Source: Aeromonas diversa CDC 2478-85 (GTDB taxonomy: Bacteria; Pseudomonadota; Gammaproteobacteria; Enterobacterales; Aeromonadaceae). From it: a DNA stretch of 64,000 bases. A program made the translations under genes and the position numbers. The stretch lies in assembly GCF_000819805.1 (NCBI RefSeq), contig NZ_CDCE01000021.1, positions 1 to 64,000 on the forward strand, read 5' to 3'. Below, in pieces: positions 29,083 through 38,458 of this stretch (its first letter is position 1; each line of letters opens with the position of its first letter). Below the pieces are notes generated by a model. That model was not told where the DNA came from. It did no database searches and was given only the letters and a program-made list of their open reading frames with translations.

Positions 29083-29111
29083 ACTCTAAAGGACTCCCTT
29101 CTCGAGCGCAA
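29083..29111 (-). promoter_or_regulatory. Promoter of tRNA-Pro(GGG)
   Basis: On the minus strand TTGCGC (29111-29106) and TAGAGT (29088-29083) are separated by 17 bp, about 30 bp before the tRNA 5' end. Confidence 0.55.
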
Positions 29112-29230
29112 GTCCTTTTTTATCAAGGTCATGCCGTTTGCTTCTTTATTGGTCAGCGCGTTCAAAACTTGGGTTGTTCAGCCGCTTTTGCCATAATCCC
29201 GCGACCCCATCACAGAGCCCTACCCACGCG

Positions 29231-29758
29231 ATGAATGAGAAAGAAGTGAGCCGTGACGAGCAGTGGATGCGTCACGCTATGATGTTGGCCACTCGTGCCG
29301 AGGCGATCGGCGAGGTCCCCGTCGGGGCCGTGGTGGTGCTTGGGGAGGAGGTGATTGGCGAGGGCTGGAATCAGTCCATCACCACTCACGATGCCTGCGC
29401 CCATGCGGAGGTGATGGCCCTGCGGGCGGCCGGCGAGCGGGTCGGCAACTACCGTCTGGTGGGGGCCGAGTTGTTTGTCACCCTGGAGCCTTGCTGCATG
29501 TGTGCCGGCGCCCTCATCCACAGCCGGGTTGCCAGGGTGGTCTATGGGGCAAGCGATCTCAAGACCGGGGCCGACACCTCTGTGTTCAACCTGCTGGCCG
29601 ACCCGCGCCATAACCACAGGCTGACGGTTAGCCGCGGTGTGCTGGCGCAGGAGTGTGCTCATCAGATCTCGGCCTTCTTCCAGCGTCGGCGCAGCGAACA
29701 GAAGGCGGCGCGGGCCCAGGCCAAGGCCGCGGCGGCCTCTGACCAACAGGAGGCGTGA
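29231..29758 (+). CDS. tadA: tRNA-specific adenosine deaminase
   Basis: TadA deaminates A34 of tRNA-Arg(ACG) to inosine. The zinc deaminase motifs are His58-Ala-Glu60 (CAHAEVMAL) and PCxxC with Cys88 and Cys91 (EPCCMCAGA). 175 aa. The N-terminus MNEKEVSRDEQWMRHAMMLA aligns with E. coli TadA, so ATG 29231 is preferred although its SD is poor. Confidence 0.94.
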   Translation: MNEKEVSRDEQWMRHAMMLATRAEAIGEVPVGAVVVLGEEVIGEGWNQSITTHDACAHAEVMALRAAGERVGNYRLVGAELFVTLEPCCMCAGALIHSRVARVVYGASDLKTGADTSVFNLLADPRHNHRLTVSRGVLAQECAHQISAFFQRRRSEQKAARAQAKAAAASDQQEA

Positions 29759-29861
29759 GCCCTGGCCTCGCTTTTTTTGTGCTCTTTATCAGACAAGAGG
29801 GTCGAGTCGCGGCGGCTTTGGCGCTAAAATCAGACCTTTTACGCAGTCTGGATCCCGTTTC

Positions 29862-32800
29862 GTGTCACGCCTCTCCCCCTTGCAATACGATATCCTGACG
29901 ACCCTGCTGGTTCGCCGTCCCCTCTCTACCACCCGTCTGGTTGCCCTCTTTCCTGCCTGTACCCAGGCGCTGGAGGCGCTGGTGTTTGACGATCTGGTGC
30001 GCGAGCGGGGCGAGGGCGTTTGGGCCATCTCTGCCCTCGGTACCCTGACCCTGCTGCAGGCCATTCGCGAGGGGGCGGCGGCTGCCCCGACCTGGCCTGA
30101 GGCACTGGGGTGGGTCGCGGCACTGCTCGACGCCAAGGCCAACCCGCCAGCCAAGTTGCCTCACGCCCTGTTTGAGATGCTCGACGAGAGCGAGTCCATG
30201 ACCCTGCTCGAGACGGTCTCTCCTGCCTGGCAGCAGCTGATGATCGACTATTGGTCGGCGCAGGCACTGCTGGAGGCCCGCCCCATCGAGCTGGATGGTC
30301 GCCGCCTGGCCAAGGGGGCCCAGGCGCGGTTGTCGCTTTGGCTGGAGGAGGAGTCCTGGTGGCTGGCCGATGGCCAGATCCTGCCCCATTGGCCGAGTCT
30401 TGCACTGGGCTGGCAGCAGGAGGAGCTCGATCAGGGCGCCTGGGTGCAACTGGGCGCACAACGCCCTCGTGAGCCGCTCTTATCGACCCTGATCTGGCTC
30501 GGTGTCCTGCAACAGCACGATCCGGCCCTGGCCGCCAGCGAGCGCAAGAGCGTGCTGCGCCAGTGTGGTCACCAGGCCGCCTTGCAAGATGCCCTGCGCC
30601 AGTGGGACGGAGAGCGCCACACGGTAGGGCTGTTCGAGATGCTGCAATTGCCTCCCGACGAAGTCTTCTGGGGGCATCTGTGGATCGATCTCTGCGCCAT
30701 GAGTCGTCATGGGGAGAGTGGCTCGGCCCTGCAGGCCTTGCGCAAGTGGTCTCTCGACGAGCTGTTGGCCACCCCGCCGCGTCATCGCCTGATGGGATTG
30801 TGCCAGGATCTGCTGCGCCTGCTCACCGGGCGTGCGGTCAGCGCGGCCCCTCTGGCCGGGATCGACACCTGGCAGGATGAGGACGAGCCGCTCAAGCCGG
30901 CCGGTTGGCTCAACTGGTTGCAGGGGCTCGGACGCAGTGCCGGTGCCAGCAAGGTCAAGGAGCGGCTGGTGTGGAATCTGCTGCTGGAGGGGCCAACCCT
31001 GGAGTGCCGAGTACAGAAGCTGGGGGTCAAGGGGGAGTGGACCGCCGGTCGCCGGGTTGATCTGGCGCTGGTCTCCTCCCAGTATCCAACCCTGCTGGGG
31101 GAGGAGGACTGGGCCCTGCTGCGCCAGTATGGCAAGGAGGACCGTCACTGGTCCCACGAGTTCTGGACGCAGCTGGCGGCCCACCCTCACCTCTACAACG
31201 CCCAGGGGCAGCGCCTGCAGCTGGCCCTGACCCAGCCCCTCATCTATCTGACTGCCGGCGGCCAGGCCCGACTCTTCCCCGAGGTGGGCAGCGGTGCCAG
31301 CATAGTGCCGCTGGCCGGGGATCTGTGGCAGGTGGTGCGCCAGCCCGAGTCTCTGCGCGAATGGTTGCCCGCCGAGCGCAGCTGGCCGCCGGCGCAACTG
31401 CCTCAGGTGGCCGAGGCGCTCGGGCGCCTCGAGGGGCTGCACTGGTGCTGTGAGGACGCAACCCTCGGCGGTAATGCCAGGCTCATCCCCTGGCCCGGCC
31501 AGGCGGGTCTGCAGCTCGACTGGCGCAAGGGGGTGCTGCACCTGGCCTTCGTCACTCAGGGCGAGCAGACCCCGGCACTGCCGCTGGCCCACGGGGATGC
31601 GGTGGTGCGCAGTGACGTGCGTGGCAACGACTACTGGCAGCGGGATCTGGCCGCCGAGCGCGCTGCCTGGCGTGAGCTCTGCCTGCGGCTCTCTCTCGAC
31701 ATGCCGCGTCTGAACTGGCAGCTCGAAGAGGAGGCGGCCATCGAGTTTCTCGCCCGCCTGCCCGAGTGGGTGGCCAATGGCGTGCCCATCTTCTGGCACG
31801 AGGAGAGCCAGCGCCTGCGCTCTTTGGACGACACCACCCTGAGCCTGCGTATCGAGCAGCGCCAGGAGTGGTTTGCCCTAGAGGGGAGCGTGGCCCTCGA
31901 CGAGCACCAGGTGCTCGATCTGCGGCTCTTGCTGCGCCAGTTCCGCCCTGGTCAGAAGAGCATCATGCTCGACGAGCAGACCAGCGTCATCATCAGCGAC
32001 AAGCTCTCGGAGCGGCTCACCCTGCTTGGCGCCATGCTCGATGAAGACCTCAAGGTCAGTCGCCGACTCGCCTATCCCCTGATGCGTCTGCTCTCGGCGG
32101 TCTCGACTCAAGGGGACGAGGCGTGGGAGCAGTTGCAAAGCGAATGGTCCAAACCGGCCGAGTGCCCGGCTACCTTGCTCACCCCGCTGCGGGACTATCA
32201 GCGGGAAGGGGTACAGTGGATGGCCTCCCTCGCCAGCCATGGCTTTGGTGCCTGCCTTGCCGATGACATGGGGCTGGGTAAGACACTGCAGGCGCTCACC
32301 CTGCTGCGCCTGCGCGCCACCGAGGGGCCGGCTCTGGTGGTGGTGCCCAAGTCGGTGCTCACCAACTGGCAGGAGGAGGCCGCCCGCTTCGCCCCCGAGC
32401 TGGAGATAGTCACCCTGGATCAATCCTGGGGTGGTGCCCATCTGGTGCAGGGGGCGCGCGCCGGTCAGGTGGTACTGATCAACTATGGCCTGTTGCCGAG
32501 CCTCGGAGAGGCCCTGGAGCGAGTGAGTTGGGCCTCCCTGGTGATCGATGAGGCGCAGCAGATCAAGAATGCCGGCACCCAGCGCGCCAAGATCCTGACC
32601 CGGTTGGAGGGGGCGTTCAGACTCGCCCTCTCCGGTACCCCGGTGGAGAACCACCTGGGTGAGCTGTGGAGCCTGTTTGCCTTCATCAATCCGGGTCTGC
32701 TCGGCAGCCAGCGTGACTTCAAGCGTCGCTTTGGCCGTGCCAGCCGGGATCCCCAGCACATGGCGCTACTGCGCTCGGTCATTCACCCCTTCGTGTTGCG

Positions 32801-33539
32801 CCGCCTCAAGCAGGAGGTGCTCGCCGAGCTGCCCGAGAAGACCGAGATTGTTCATCACATCACCCTCTCCCAGGCCGAGCGTGAGCTCTACGAGGCGACC
32901 CGGCGCGAGGTGGTGCAGCAGATCCAGAGCAGCGACGGGCGCACCCTGATGCATGTGCTCAGCGGACTGACCCGGCTGCGCCGCCTCTGCTGTTCGCCGA
33001 GCCTGCTGCTGCCCGAGTGGCAGGAGGCCAACAGCAAGCTCGACGAGGCGATGGCGCTGCTCGAGGAGGCGATCGACGGGGGGCACAGGGTGCTGGTGTT
33101 CAGCCAGTTTGTGGATCTGCTCACCCTGCTGCGCCGTCGGCTCGAGGCGCGGGGTTGGGAGTATTGCTACCTCGATGGTGCCTGCTCCATGAAGGAGCGT
33201 CAGCACGCCATCGAGCGTTTCAGAAGCGAGTCGGTGCCGCTGTTTCTCATCAGTCTCAAGGCGGGAGGCACCGGGCTTAACCTCACCCAGGCCGATACCG
33301 TGCTGCACCTCGATCCCTGGTGGAACCCGGCGGTGGAGGATCAGGCGAGCGATCGGGCCCACCGCATGGGGCAGACCCAGCCGGTGACCGTCTATCGGTT
33401 GGTGTGCGAGCAGACGGTCGAAGAGAAGATAGTGGCCCTGCACAGCGAGAAGCGGGCCCTGGCCGACAGCCTGCTGAGCGGCCAGTCCCAGGCCAGTCCG
33501 CTCGATCTCGAGAGCCTGCGTAATCTGCTGCTGGGGTAA
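29862..33539 (+). CDS. SNF2-family DEAD/DEAH-box helicase
   Basis: A 1225-aa SWI2/SNF2 ATPase. The N-terminal ~750 residues are poorly conserved and Leu/Gln/Trp-rich. The ATPase has Walker A DDMGLGKTLQ (near 801), box II DEAQQIKN (near 895), LSGTPVENHLGELWSL, and helicase C with SLKAGGTGLNLT and DRAHRMGQTQPV. Such proteins remodel nucleoprotein complexes; the target here is unknown. The start is GTG 29862 (VSRLSPLQYDILTTLL), which begins the first conserved-looking segment. It stands alone, with no restriction or defence genes beside it. Confidence 0.87.
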   Translation: MSRLSPLQYDILTTLLVRRPLSTTRLVALFPACTQALEALVFDDLVRERGEGVWAISALGTLTLLQAIREGAAAAPTWPEALGWVAALLDAKANPPAKLPHALFEMLDESESMTLLETVSPAWQQLMIDYWSAQALLEARPIELDGRRLAKGAQARLSLWLEEESWWLADGQILPHWPSLALGWQQEELDQGAWVQLGAQRPREPLLSTLIWLGVLQQHDPALAASERKSVLRQCGHQAALQDALRQWDGERHTVGLFEMLQLPPDEVFWGHLWIDLCAMSRHGESGSALQALRKWSLDELLATPPRHRLMGLCQDLLRLLTGRAVSAAPLAGIDTWQDEDEPLKPAGWLNWLQGLGRSAGASKVKERLVWNLLLEGPTLECRVQKLGVKGEWTAGRRVDLALVSSQYPTLLGEEDWALLRQYGKEDRHWSHEFWTQLAAHPHLYNAQGQRLQLALTQPLIYLTAGGQARLFPEVGSGASIVPLAGDLWQVVRQPESLREWLPAERSWPPAQLPQVAEALGRLEGLHWCCEDATLGGNARLIPWPGQAGLQLDWRKGVLHLAFVTQGEQTPALPLAHGDAVVRSDVRGNDYWQRDLAAERAAWRELCLRLSLDMPRLNWQLEEEAAIEFLARLPEWVANGVPIFWHEESQRLRSLDDTTLSLRIEQRQEWFALEGSVALDEHQVLDLRLLLRQFRPGQKSIMLDEQTSVIISDKLSERLTLLGAMLDEDLKVSRRLAYPLMRLLSAVSTQGDEAWEQLQSEWSKPAECPATLLTPLRDYQREGVQWMASLASHGFGACLADDMGLGKTLQALTLLRLRATEGPALVVVPKSVLTNWQEEAARFAPELEIVTLDQSWGGAHLVQGARAGQVVLINYGLLPSLGEALERVSWASLVIDEAQQIKNAGTQRAKILTRLEGAFRLALSGTPVENHLGELWSLFAFINPGLLGSQRDFKRRFGRASRDPQHMALLRSVIHPFVLRRLKQEVLAELPEKTEIVHHITLSQAERELYEATRREVVQQIQSSDGRTLMHVLSGLTRLRRLCCSPSLLLPEWQEANSKLDEAMALLEEAIDGGHRVLVFSQFVDLLTLLRRRLEARGWEYCYLDGACSMKERQHAIERFRSESVPLFLISLKAGGTGLNLTQADTVLHLDPWWNPAVEDQASDRAHRMGQTQPVTVYRLVCEQTVEEKIVALHSEKRALADSLLSGQSQASPLDLESLRNLLLG

Positions 33540-33545
33540 GCCGGC

Positions 33546-34508
33546 CTATTCATCTCCCTGGCGTGGCTCGTCACGCACATAGAGGTGCAGTCGTTCTATC
33601 AGTAGCCGCTCTGCCCCGCGCCTGTCGTTGCGGGGCTGGCGCGGCTTGTTCGGGTAGTGTCCCAGCGGCTTGGCCTTGAGGGGGGCGTCACTGCAGACGA
33701 TGAGCGGCAGGCTCGCCTTCACCTGCTGTTTGGCGCTCTCCCTGTCGCCCCAGCGCAGGTTGGCCATGGGGTGGGTCTTGACCGGGCGGCGAATTCTCAG
33801 CTCGGCGCCGGGGGGCAGCCGCCTCACATCCACAATCTCCCGCTCGACCCTCCCAATCCACTCCTCCTTGCCGATCAGCGCCGGTACATACCCCTTGCTG
33901 CGTTCGAGCATGGCGATCACCTCCTGGCGACTCAGCTTGCGGATCGCCTGCTTGTCGGCCCAGGTAAAGCCGATGGCGAGCAGCTCGCCGCAATAGAGCG
34001 GGAGCTGGCGATAGACCTGCAGGGTGATGGTGCCAGGCAGGGCCTGATGGACCAGCTGAAACTTGTCGTCCCGCTCTCCCGCCTGCTGCACTTCCTCTTG
34101 AAACAACACCTTGAGGCGGTTGATCCGCGCGATCAGCGGGGTCAGCACGACCGCGCTCTCGGCCGGGTAGTGCAGCAGACCCGGCAGGCGGAAGGTGGAC
34201 TTGGTCGAGCAGCCCGGGCGCAGGGTGTGTTCGCCGAAGGCGGCGATGGCGGCGACACACGCCGCTTCTCCTTCCTGGGTGTCTACCTCGATGCGCTCGA
34301 TGGGGTCCTCTTCACACCCTGCCGCGACCCCGGGTAACGGGTGCACTCTGGCCAGTTTCAGGGGCGCCTGCTTAAGCTCCACGGCCAGATCGGCCAGCGC
34401 CGCCTCCAGCTCGTGCATCAGGGCTCGAAGACGGGCCACGGCGGTGAAGGTGGCGGGTAACTCGTCGGATCCATCGGTTAAAAAAAGATCGTTTTCTTTT
34501 CTTTTCAT
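33546..34508 (-). CDS. tus: Replication-terminus site-binding protein Tus
   Basis: Tus binds Ter sites and blocks replication forks from one side. About 320 aa against 309 in E. coli. Family blocks in order are RLPGLLHYP, HQALPGTITLQVYRQLP, IGFTWADKQAIRKLSRQEVIAMLE, RRPVKTHPMANLRW and the C-terminal ERLHLYV, all aligning with E. coli Tus ([61 protein letters not shown]). ATG 34508 was chosen for length; ATG 34514 is equally possible. Convergent with the SNF2 gene, divergent from the DUF1127 gene. Confidence 0.88.
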   Translation of the reverse strand: MKRKENDLFLTDGSDELPATFTAVARLRALMHELEAALADLAVELKQAPLKLARVHPLPGVAAGCEEDPIERIEVDTQEGEAACVAAIAAFGEHTLRPGCSTKSTFRLPGLLHYPAESAVVLTPLIARINRLKVLFQEEVQQAGERDDKFQLVHQALPGTITLQVYRQLPLYCGELLAIGFTWADKQAIRKLSRQEVIAMLERSKGYVPALIGKEEWIGRVEREIVDVRRLPPGAELRIRRPVKTHPMANLRWGDRESAKQQVKASLPLIVCSDAPLKAKPLGHYPNKPRQPRNDRRGAERLLIERLHLYVRDEPRQGDE

Positions 34509-34797
34509 TAACATAACCCGTAGAAATGAGGAAAGAGCCGAGAGCCGGGGTGACGGTACAGATGCATGGTTCCGGTAGCTCGATGCATAGTTAACCATGG
34601 CGCCGCCAGCATAAAATCCTGATGGGATTTTATGGGTGACGGCGATTTATTAAAATCCTTTTATATCAATTAATTGCCGCCATTTCGAGTCAGGGATGGC
34701 ACATTAGTTTTACTAATGGATTGTATTAAAATTCGTCAATTGAGACAGATGAGGCCCTCTCCTAGACTTTGCCGCAACAAAACCGAGGAGAATCATC
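34509..34797. other. AT-rich region between tus and the DUF1127 gene
   Basis: Contains a perfect 9-bp inverted repeat ATAAAATCC...GGATTTTAT (about 34611-34634), ATTAGT-TTT-ACTAAT (about 34703-34717), and the DUF1127 promoter. In E. coli a Ter site overlaps the tus promoter. Here I find only partial Ter-like words, none convincing. Confidence 0.5.
34740..34768 (+). promoter_or_regulatory. Promoter of the DUF1127 gene
   Basis: TTGAGA (34740-34745), 17-bp spacer, TAGACT (34763-34768), about 30 bp before the start codon. Confidence 0.55.
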
Positions 34798-35007
34798 ATG
34801 GCTGACATCACCTATATCGAAGCCGGTTACGAGCACAAGGGCGAGCAGTCCGTGGTAGCCCGCATCAAACACACCCTGCTGACCTGGCTGGAGCGCAGCC
34901 GCAGTCGCCGCCAGCTGGCCGAAATGCCGGAATACCTGCTGCGTGACATCGGGCTGTGCGAGTCGGATCGTTATCAGGAGACCTCCAAGCCGTTCTGGCG
35001 TGGTTGA
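34798..35007 (+). CDS. DUF1127 domain small protein
   Basis: A 69-aa basic protein. The C-terminal RSRRQLAEMPEYLLRDIGLCESDR is the DUF1127 (YjiS-like) motif; quoted core is LAEMPEYLLRDIGL. Bacterial DUF1127 proteins have been tied to RNA binding and to phosphate or carbon physiology in other species; nothing here specifies the role. GAGGAG SD, own promoter. Confidence 0.85.
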   Translation: MADITYIEAGYEHKGEQSVVARIKHTLLTWLERSRSRRQLAEMPEYLLRDIGLCESDRYQETSKPFWRG

Positions 35008-35125
35008 TGGTCGGGGCACGGATGCCTCGTCGCTCTGTTTCATTACTGTTTGATATTCTTGAATAAGTTGTGATGCCTCAGCGCCTGGCCCTATAATCGG
35101 CCAAGTTGCGTACAGTGAGGTAAGC

Positions 35126-36136
35126 ATGATCCCCGATCACGACTTTCTGGCCCTGAGCCGCGCCAATGAGTGGCAGCTTGAGCCCTTCTCTTTCTCCCTG
35201 CCCAATGGCGATCGCGCCGAGGTGTGGGACACCGGCATCCTCTGTCTCGAGCCCGCCAATCCCGGCGCCAAGGCTCTGGTCCTCTCCAGCGGCATTCACG
35301 GCAATGAGACGGCCCCCATCGAGATCTGCAACGATCTGCTAAGACGCCTCCTCTCGGGTGAGCTGCAAGCTCGCCACCGCACCCTCTTCATCTTCGGCAA
35401 TCTGGCCGCCATGAACCTCGGCGTGCGCGAGATCGAGGAGAACATGAACCGCCTCTTCTCGGGCGCCCACAGCCGTGGCGCGGGTCTTTGTAACCGAGAG
35501 CGGATGCGTGCCAAGCGACTCGAGCAATATGTGGCCCGTTTCTTCGCCGGTAGCGGGGACGATCGTTGTCACTATGACCTGCACACCGCCATTCGCGGCT
35601 CGCGTCACGAGAAGTTTGCCGTCTACCCCTTCCTCGGGGAGGGGCGCGAGTACAGCCAGGAGCAGGTGCGTTTCCTCGGTGCCTGCGGGGTGCGTACCTT
35701 TCTGCTCTCGGAGGGGGCGACCACGACCTTCAGTTACTTCAGTACCCGGGAGTTTGGTGCCCACGGTTTCACCGTGGAGCTGGGCAAGGTGCGTCCGTTT
35801 GGCGAGAACGACATGACCCGTTTCATCGAGGCGAGAATGGCTCTGGAGGCGCTGGTGACCCGCGATGCGGTGGTGCTCGAGCCGTGGCATGCCGACGACT
35901 TCCTGTTCTTTCGCATCGCCCGGGTGATCAATAAACGCAGCGAGGCGTTTCGTTTTCTGTTCGCCGACGATGTGGAGAACTTCACCGAGTTCCCGCGGGG
36001 ATTCCTGCTCGCCGAGGATGGGGAGTTGCGCTATCAGGTCGAGGCCGAGCGCGAGGCGGTGGTTTTCCCCAACGCCAAGGTGGCGGTGGGGCAACGTACC
36101 ATGCTGCTGGTGGTGCCAACCCGGCTGTGGCCCTGA
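35126..36136 (+). CDS. astE: Succinylglutamate desuccinylase
   Basis: AstE is the last enzyme of the arginine succinyltransferase pathway, releasing glutamate and succinate. It is an M14-like zinc hydrolase of 336 aa. Zinc ligands are in SGIHGNETAP and YDLHTAIR, and the catalytic Glu in GFTVELGKV. The gene is alone; no astCADB is adjacent, as also happens in other gammaproteobacteria where the pathway genes are split. Confidence 0.93.
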   Translation: MIPDHDFLALSRANEWQLEPFSFSLPNGDRAEVWDTGILCLEPANPGAKALVLSSGIHGNETAPIEICNDLLRRLLSGELQARHRTLFIFGNLAAMNLGVREIEENMNRLFSGAHSRGAGLCNRERMRAKRLEQYVARFFAGSGDDRCHYDLHTAIRGSRHEKFAVYPFLGEGREYSQEQVRFLGACGVRTFLLSEGATTTFSYFSTREFGAHGFTVELGKVRPFGENDMTRFIEARMALEALVTRDAVVLEPWHADDFLFFRIARVINKRSEAFRFLFADDVENFTEFPRGFLLAEDGELRYQVEAEREAVVFPNAKVAVGQRTMLLVVPTRLWP

Positions 36137-36158
36137 GGGACATACGCCATGCATGAAA

Positions 36159-36186
36159 CAGAGCCAGTCGCTTGTGACTGGCTCTG
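36159..36186. terminator. Hairpin between astE and TonB receptor gene
   Basis: CAGAGCCAGTC-N6-GACTGGCTCTG perfect 11-bp stem between two convergent genes. Little T-run on either side (TTTC on the minus strand), so termination is plausible but not canonical. Confidence 0.5.
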
Positions 36187-36242
36187 CTGTTGATGGCCGC
36201 CTGAGTTGACGCGGCAGCCGACGTACTCAGAGGAAGGGGGTG

Positions 36243-38156
36243 TCAGAAGCGGGCGGAGCCGCTGAGGTAGTAGCTACGGCCCGGCTCTACCGATGAGAAC
36301 TCCTGGGTCTTCTCTTGCAGGCGGACATCGGTCAGGTTGGTGATCCCCAGGCGCAGATCGATCTGGTCGGTGAGCTTGAAGCCGGTACCGAGATCGACGG
36401 TCTGATAATGGGGCAGCTTGAGCGACGCCGTTTCAAACTGCGTGCCGGTGTAGCGGGTGGCCACGAAGGCACTGAGTCGAGGCATGGCTTGCCAGGTCAA
36501 CTTGGCATTGGCCTTGTGGTCGGGGCGATTGAACAAGGGGGAGCCATTTTCCCGCTCGGCATTGGAATAGGTGTAGTTAGCCGACAGGGAGAGGGTCTCC
36601 AGCAGCGCGAGTTCGCCGGTGAGCTCAAGCCCCTGGGTCGTCGCCTTGTTGACGTTGCGCCAGCTCTTATCCGACCAGCGGTTGCTTGGGTCGAGTTGGT
36701 AGGCTTCAATCATGTCCTTGATGTCGTTGTGATAGAGGGTGGCGCCGGTCTCCCAGGCTCCCTCTTCGAACAATAGGCCCAGCTCATAGCTGGTGCTGGT
36801 CTCGGGTTCAAGGGTCTCGTTGCCGTAGACACTGCAGCGGCCGCGGCAGCTCTCCATGACGTAGCCCCGTGAGTATTGATGGGGGGAGGGGGCCTTGAAC
36901 GATTGGCTGACCCCTCCTTTAACGGTCAGGGAATCGCTGAGCTCGTAGACCAGATAGCCGCGGGGCGTGAGGTGATCGCCAAAGATCTCGTGATGGTCGT
37001 AGCGGGCCCCCAGCGTCAGGGTGAAGGCGTCACCGAATGGGATCTCGTCTTGGGCAAACAGGGCCTGCTGTGCGTGACGCTCGCTACCGCCGACCTGTCG
37101 GTAGCTGACCGGATCCACCAGTTCACGCTCCAGGTATTCCAGCCCCAAGGTGAGGCCGTGATCGGCCAGCGTCATGTTGCTGTAGCCCGTGAGGGTGAGG
37201 GTGTTCTCTTCCAGCTGACGGCGTTGGGGGGCCTGGAAGTTGGTATTGAAATCTTCGATCCGGTTGTACTCGTAGTTTGCCATCAGGGTGGTGGCACCCC
37301 ACTCCCAGTTTCCCCTGTGGGTTAGACCCGCCATGTTCCTGTCGATTTGCTGTTCGCTGCCCTGGCGTTTACCCGTGCTATTGCTGAAGACGGCAAGGGG
37401 ACGTTGATCCTGGTTATAGAGATAGTCGAGCTCGAGCCGCTGGGCGTCGTCGATGAGCCAGGTCAGGGTGGTGGCCAGGTTGCCCGTCTCTTTGCGCTCT
37501 AGCAGGGGGATACCCTCATTTGCCTCGGGCGGGGTCCATGCCTGGCGATCGAAGATCTCGCCGTTCATCCGCACCAGCAGGGATCCCGTCAATGGACCCG
37601 AAATCCCCAGATTCGTTCTGTATTGGTCACCCCCATCCTTGCCTTCGATAGCCTTGAAGTCGGCATCGGCAGCGCCCCCCCAGGTCTTACCCGGTTGCTT
37701 GGTGATGATGTTGATGACCCCACCGATGGCGTCTGAGCCGTAGAGGGCCGACATGGGACCGCGGATCACCTCGACGCGTTCAATCATGCCCAGTGGCACC
37801 GGCGCATTGTCGAAGTTGCCGCCCCGCCACAGCGCGTTGGACGATGAGATGCGCTTGCCGTCGACCAGTAGCAGGGTGTACTTGCTCCCCATTCCCCTGA
37901 TCCCGATGGTGTTACGGCCATTCGTGTCGGTTTGCGTCTGGATGCCGACCTCGTAACGCAACACATCGGCGATGTCGTTGACCGGTTGCGCCATGATCTG
38001 ATCGGCAGTGATGACCGAGATAGAGGCGGGTGCCGTACGCAGGTCATGGGCCTTGGTCGTGACGGTGATCACTTCATTGGCCGAGGTTGCACAAAATACG
38101 GGGGTTGAGAGGAGAGCGAGCATGACCGGATGCAGAGGCAGAATTCTGGTAGACAC
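36243..38156 (-). CDS. TonB-dependent outer-membrane receptor, catecholate-siderophore/colicin type
   Basis: A 637-aa receptor with a signal peptide (VSTRILPLHPVMLALLST...), TonB box EVITVTT, a plug domain (SISVITADQI, RGMGSKYTLLLVDGKR, IERVEVIRGPMSALYGSDAIGGVINIIT) and a 22-strand barrel ending in Phe (SGSARF). It resembles the CirA/FepA/IrgA group. The start is GTG 38156 with AAAGGG upstream. A Fur box lies just before it, so it is probably iron-repressed. No transport or esterase genes are adjacent; the ligand is unproven. Confidence 0.9.
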   Translation of the reverse strand: MSTRILPLHPVMLALLSTPVFCATSANEVITVTTKAHDLRTAPASISVITADQIMAQPVNDIADVLRYEVGIQTQTDTNGRNTIGIRGMGSKYTLLLVDGKRISSSNALWRGGNFDNAPVPLGMIERVEVIRGPMSALYGSDAIGGVINIITKQPGKTWGGAADADFKAIEGKDGGDQYRTNLGISGPLTGSLLVRMNGEIFDRQAWTPPEANEGIPLLERKETGNLATTLTWLIDDAQRLELDYLYNQDQRPLAVFSNSTGKRQGSEQQIDRNMAGLTHRGNWEWGATTLMANYEYNRIEDFNTNFQAPQRRQLEENTLTLTGYSNMTLADHGLTLGLEYLERELVDPVSYRQVGGSERHAQQALFAQDEIPFGDAFTLTLGARYDHHEIFGDHLTPRGYLVYELSDSLTVKGGVSQSFKAPSPHQYSRGYVMESCRGRCSVYGNETLEPETSTSYELGLLFEEGAWETGATLYHNDIKDMIEAYQLDPSNRWSDKSWRNVNKATTQGLELTGELALLETLSLSANYTYSNAERENGSPLFNRPDHKANAKLTWQAMPRLSAFVATRYTGTQFETASLKLPHYQTVDLGTGFKLTDQIDLRLGITNLTDVRLQEKTQEFSSVEPGRSYYLSGSARF

Positions 38157-38177
38157 TGAATATCCCTTTTCTTTGTT

Positions 38178-38196
38178 GATAACGATTATCATTCTT
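38178..38196 (-). promoter_or_regulatory. Fur box upstream of the TonB receptor
   Basis: GATAACGATTATCATTCTT matches 15 of 19 positions of the Fur consensus and lies 22 bp before the GTG start. Confidence 0.85.
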
Positions 38197-38416
38197 GATC
38201 GTTTCCGGATGAGCATGCAATAGCGTCAAACGATTCCAGTGGGACATTGAGGGGAGAAACTGAGGGGGGATGGCGGTTTGGCGTGCACCATCTACGGGAT
38301 TGACTTCATCTAATTGTTAAAAATTCATTTCTTTAATGACTTCAAAGAACTTTCTACTGGTCTTACCTGGTCGAATCTCTTTGCTTTGTTGTTAACAAGG
38401 TATTTACATTTGAGGT

Positions 38417-38438
38417 GTCACCAGCACCGGTGACGTTT
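38417..38438 (+). promoter_or_regulatory. Small hairpin in the dehydrogenase operon leader
   Basis: GTCACC-N6-GGTGAC followed by GTTTTG, 20 bp before the first start codon. Possible attenuator or RNA-stability element. Confidence 0.3.
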
Positions 38439-38458
38439 TGAACGGCAAGGAGCCAGTT

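Noticed and set aside
34703-34717. ATTAGT-TTT-ACTAAT as a Ter site at the tus promoter
   Set aside because: It is symmetric, whereas Ter sites are asymmetric, and the GTTGTAAC core is absent.
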